In this document: positions 62,296-64,000 of the stretch, piece after piece
How the letters are laid out: the number at the start of each line of letters is the position of its first letter
Position numbering within the stretch: the stretch's first letter is position 1
Assembly: GCF_902706095.1 (NCBI RefSeq)
Contig: NZ_CACSJP010000004.1
Location: forward strand, 248,001 to 312,000
Length of the DNA: 64,000 nucleotides
Source: Rhizobium sp. 18065
GTDB lineage: Bacteria; Pseudomonadota; Alphaproteobacteria; Rhizobiales; Rhizobiaceae
Direction: 5' to 3'
The notes under the pieces: model-generated
What the model saw: the letters and a program-made list of their open reading frames with translations, nothing else
Database searches by the model: none
Told to the model about the DNA's origin: nothing
Position numbers and translations under genes: made by a program

Positions 62296-62934
62296 ATGTC
62301 CGCACTGATCGAAAAGCTGAACTGGCGTTATGCCACCAAGAAGATGGACCCGTCCAAGGTGGTTGCCGAAGACAAGGTCGAGCGTATCGTCGAGGCCGCC
62401 CGTCTCGCGCCGACGTCGAGCGGGTTGCAGCCGTTCGAGGTCATCGTCGTGACCAATCCCGAGGTCCGGGCCAGGATCCAGGAAATCGGCTGGAACCAGT
62501 CGCAGATTACCGAAGGCTCACATCTGCTCGTCTTCGCCGCCTGGGACAATTACACCACCGATCGCATCAACGGCATGTTCGATCTCGTCAATGACGAGCG
62601 CGGTTTCAAGAACGAAGGCTGGGAGAGTTACCGGCAGATGATCCTCAACCTGTATCCGGGTCGGGATCCGGCGGTAAACTTCGAGCATGCTGCCCGCCAG
62701 GCCTATATCGGTTTCGGCATGTCGGTTGCCGCTGCCGCCTTCGAAGGCGTCGATGCGACCCCGATGGAGGGTTTCGATGCCGCCAAGCTCGACGAGATCC
62801 TCGGACTTCGCGAAAAGGGCCTGCGTTCGGTGACCATCCTGCCGCTCGGCTACCGTGCGGATGAAGGCGACTGGCTGGTCAACCTGAAGAAGGTGCGCCG
62901 CCCGAAGGATCAGTTCGTATCCGTTGTCGCCTGA
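62296..62934 (+). CDS. Nitroreductase family NAD(P)H-dependent oxidoreductase
   Basis: FMN-dependent nitroreductase-fold enzyme of 212 aa, near to YfkO/NfsB. N-terminal MSALIEKLNWRYATKKMDPSKVV, LAPTSSGLQPFEVIVVTN (FMN contacts), RQAYIGFGMSVAAAAFEGVDATPMEGFD and the C-terminal VTILPLGYRADEGDWLVNLKKVRRPKDQFV are typical. It probably reduces quinones, nitro compounds or aldehyde-derived electrophiles under control of the divergent HxlR protein. GGAAGAGACACAT precedes the ATG. Confidence 0.91.
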   Translation: MSALIEKLNWRYATKKMDPSKVVAEDKVERIVEAARLAPTSSGLQPFEVIVVTNPEVRARIQEIGWNQSQITEGSHLLVFAAWDNYTTDRINGMFDLVNDERGFKNEGWESYRQMILNLYPGRDPAVNFEHAARQAYIGFGMSVAAAAFEGVDATPMEGFDAAKLDEILGLREKGLRSVTILPLGYRADEGDWLVNLKKVRRPKDQFVSVVA

Positions 62935-62955
62935 CGCGTTTCGTCTGACATTGTT

Positions 62956-62986
62956 GACGTGTCGCAGGTTGGACCTGCGACACGTC
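62956..62986. repeat. Perfect 14-bp hairpin after the nitroreductase gene
   Basis: GACGTGTCGCAGGT (62956-62969) and ACCTGCGACACGTC (62973-62986) enclose a TGG loop. It starts 22 bp after the stop. There is no T-tract (GCCCACG follows), so it is not a classical terminator. Confidence 0.8.
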
Positions 62987-63140
62987 GCCCACGTCCGGTG
63001 TGGACGCGGTTTGGATAGATTTATCCGTCGACGGGCCAAAATCGGAATGCATTTGCTCGGTTTTGTCTCTGGCCGATGCAATAAGCAGATCAGTTTTCTC
63101 CAATGCGGTGCAAAACGCGTTGTGCAAATTTGAAAGACGG

Positions 63141-63214
63141 GGATCGGAATGGTAAGGCGGCGTCTCATGTGCCGAATGTGTTGCTCCGGGTAAGACCGCG
63201 AGAACCCCCGATCC
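63141..63214 (+). promoter_or_regulatory. Possible structured leader before metN
   Basis: GGATCGG (63141-63147) can pair with CCGATCC (63208-63214), closing a 60-nt loop that contains further GCGG/CCGC pairing. It lies in the 361-bp gap before metN, downstream of the nitroreductase hairpin. I compared it by eye with SAM-I and SAM-II (metA motif) cores and saw neither. Structure and function are inference. Confidence 0.3.
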
Positions 63215-63248
63215 ATGGCCATCCGGCCAGCTACCGAAGAGACTTTTC

Positions 63249-63299
63249 ATGACCCTATCCGGACTTTCGACGCCTTCCGCGCAGGGAGCGCTGCGATGA
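63249..63299 (+). CDS. Possible upstream ORF overlapping the metN start
   Basis: ATG at 63249 opens a 16-codon frame ([16 protein letters not shown]) that stops with TGA at 63297-63299, overlapping the metN ATG at 63296 as ATGA. GAAGAGA lies 5 bp upstream. It could couple metN translation, or it may simply be chance. Confidence 0.3.
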   Translation: MTLSGLSTPSAQGALR

Positions 63300-64000
63300 C
63301 GAGTGCCTTTGCCCAGAGCCGCGTTGATCAGCGGGCGATGGTCGCCTTCGACGGCGTGACCAAACATTTCGGCGGCAGCAACGGCCAGGCCGGTTTCACC
63401 GCCCTTGCCGGGGTCGACTATACGGTTCCGAAAGGCGCGATCACCGGGATTATCGGCCGCTCCGGTGCCGGAAAATCGACGCTGATCCGGCTGGTCAACG
63501 GGCTCGAGACACCCAGCGCAGGCAAGGTTCTTGTCGATGGCGTCGATGTCGGCGGTCTGGATGATGCCGGCCTTCGCGGCTTGCGCCGTTCCGTCGGCAT
63601 GATCTTCCAACATTTCAACCTTTTGTCCTCGCGCACCGTCGCCGACAATATTGCCTTGCCGCTGGAAATTGCCGGCCATGACCGCAAGTCGATCCAGGCC
63701 AAGGTCGGGCCGCTGATGGATCTGGTCGGGCTATCGGACAAGGCTGGACGTTATCCCGCCGAGTTGTCCGGCGGCCAGAAGCAGCGCGTCGGCATCGCCC
63801 GGGCGCTTGCGACCGAGCCATCGCTCCTTTTGTCGGACGAGGCGACCTCGGCGCTTGATCCGGAAACCACCCAGTCGATCCTCGATCTGCTGAAGACCAT
63901 CAATCGCGATCTCGGCCTGACGGTATTGCTGATCACCCACGAGATGGAGGTGGTCAAGGCCATCGCTTCGCGTGTGGCTGTGATCGACAAGGGGCTGATC
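63296..64000 (+). CDS. metN: Methionine ABC transporter ATPase (3' end outside window)
   Basis: First 235 residues of a MetN-type ATPase; the frame runs off the right edge, so the C-terminal regulatory (NIL) domain is not visible. Walker [10 protein letters not shown] (near 53), Q-loop [26 protein letters not shown] (MetN hallmark), signature [15 protein letters not shown], Walker [17 protein letters not shown] and H-loop ITHEMEV are present. The start at 63296 is the first ATG that opens the conserved region. It is presumably followed by metI and metQ outside the window. Confidence 0.92.
   Translation, partial: MTSAFAQSRVDQRAMVAFDGVTKHFGGSNGQAGFTALAGVDYTVPKGAITGIIGRSGAGKSTLIRLVNGLETPSAGKVLVDGVDVGGLDDAGLRGLRRSVGMIFQHFNLLSSRTVADNIALPLEIAGHDRKSIQAKVGPLMDLVGLSDKAGRYPAELSGGQKQRVGIARALATEPSLLLSDEATSALDPETTQSILDLLKTINRDLGLTVLLITHEMEVVKAIASRVAVIDKGLI

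Noticed and set aside
63100..63248. SAM-II (metA motif) or SAM-I riboswitch before metN
   Set aside because: The conserved core sequences of either class are not visible; only generic hairpins are present.

Overview
The window looks like chromosomal DNA of an alphaproteobacterium of the order Rhizobiales, most probably Rhizobiaceae (Rhizobium/Agrobacterium/Allorhizobium-like). The evidence is uniform high-GC coding sequence, an ExoD-family gene, a SitABCD importer with a Fur/Mur-like site, a MaoC-phosphotransacetylase fusion, many LacI/ABC sugar and peptide uptake cassettes, and several rhizobial-type palindromic intergenic elements. No rRNA, tRNA, phage, transposase or CRISPR array was recognised. 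Genus-level placement is inference.

Layout. 1-3300: 3' part of a dipeptide/oligopeptide-type ABC operon (permease, permease, two ATPases), facing a lone phnM-like amidohydrolase. 4600-8400: pta-ackA (MaoC-Pta fusion plus acetate kinase) with an FNR/FixK-like box, then a P1-family peptidase. 8800-15900: a second peptide-type ABC system split across a divergent promoter (binding protein and two permeases leftwards, an M20 amidohydrolase and a fused double ATPase rightwards). 16000-23500: ExoD-like, nitrilase-family, EI24, endonuclease III, DUF2244, Ada-like methyltransferase, ParDE-type toxin-antitoxin, SorC-type regulator and transaldolase. 23500-30500: SH3 protein, an unexplained gap of about 940 bp, then a putrescine-type ABC operon with gamma-aminobutyraldehyde dehydrogenase. 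30600-38200: LysR, an EamA exporter, sitABCD and, divergent from it, a membrane-anchored protein with a long His-rich repeat tail. 38200-48300: lysS, gltX, an SLC13-type permease, TerC, and a TetR/EmrAB efflux set. 48400-52400: LacI regulator, xylB and xylA. 52600-61700: a LacI-controlled ribose-type ABC importer with a TIM-barrel isomerase, a Gfo/Idh/MocA dehydrogenase and a GH1 glucosidase. 61700-64000: HxlR/nitroreductase pair and the start of a methionine importer (metN, cut by the window edge).

How it works together. The region is dominated by nutrient uptake linked to catabolism: peptides or N-acyl amino acids, polyamines, xylose, a glycoside-type sugar and methionine, plus manganese/iron import and probable manganese export. 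Four regulators lie beside visible palindromes that could be their operators. The best of these are two identical 16-bp sites 21 bp apart before the sugar importer and a perfect 12-bp inverted repeat before the xylose regulator.

The observations most worth following up are the His-rich repeat protein sharing a promoter region with sitABCD, the operator pair with a related site further down the same operon, the glycoside/3-keto-sugar-like cluster, and the unexplained gap at 24000-24939. I did not find a convincing wholly new system.
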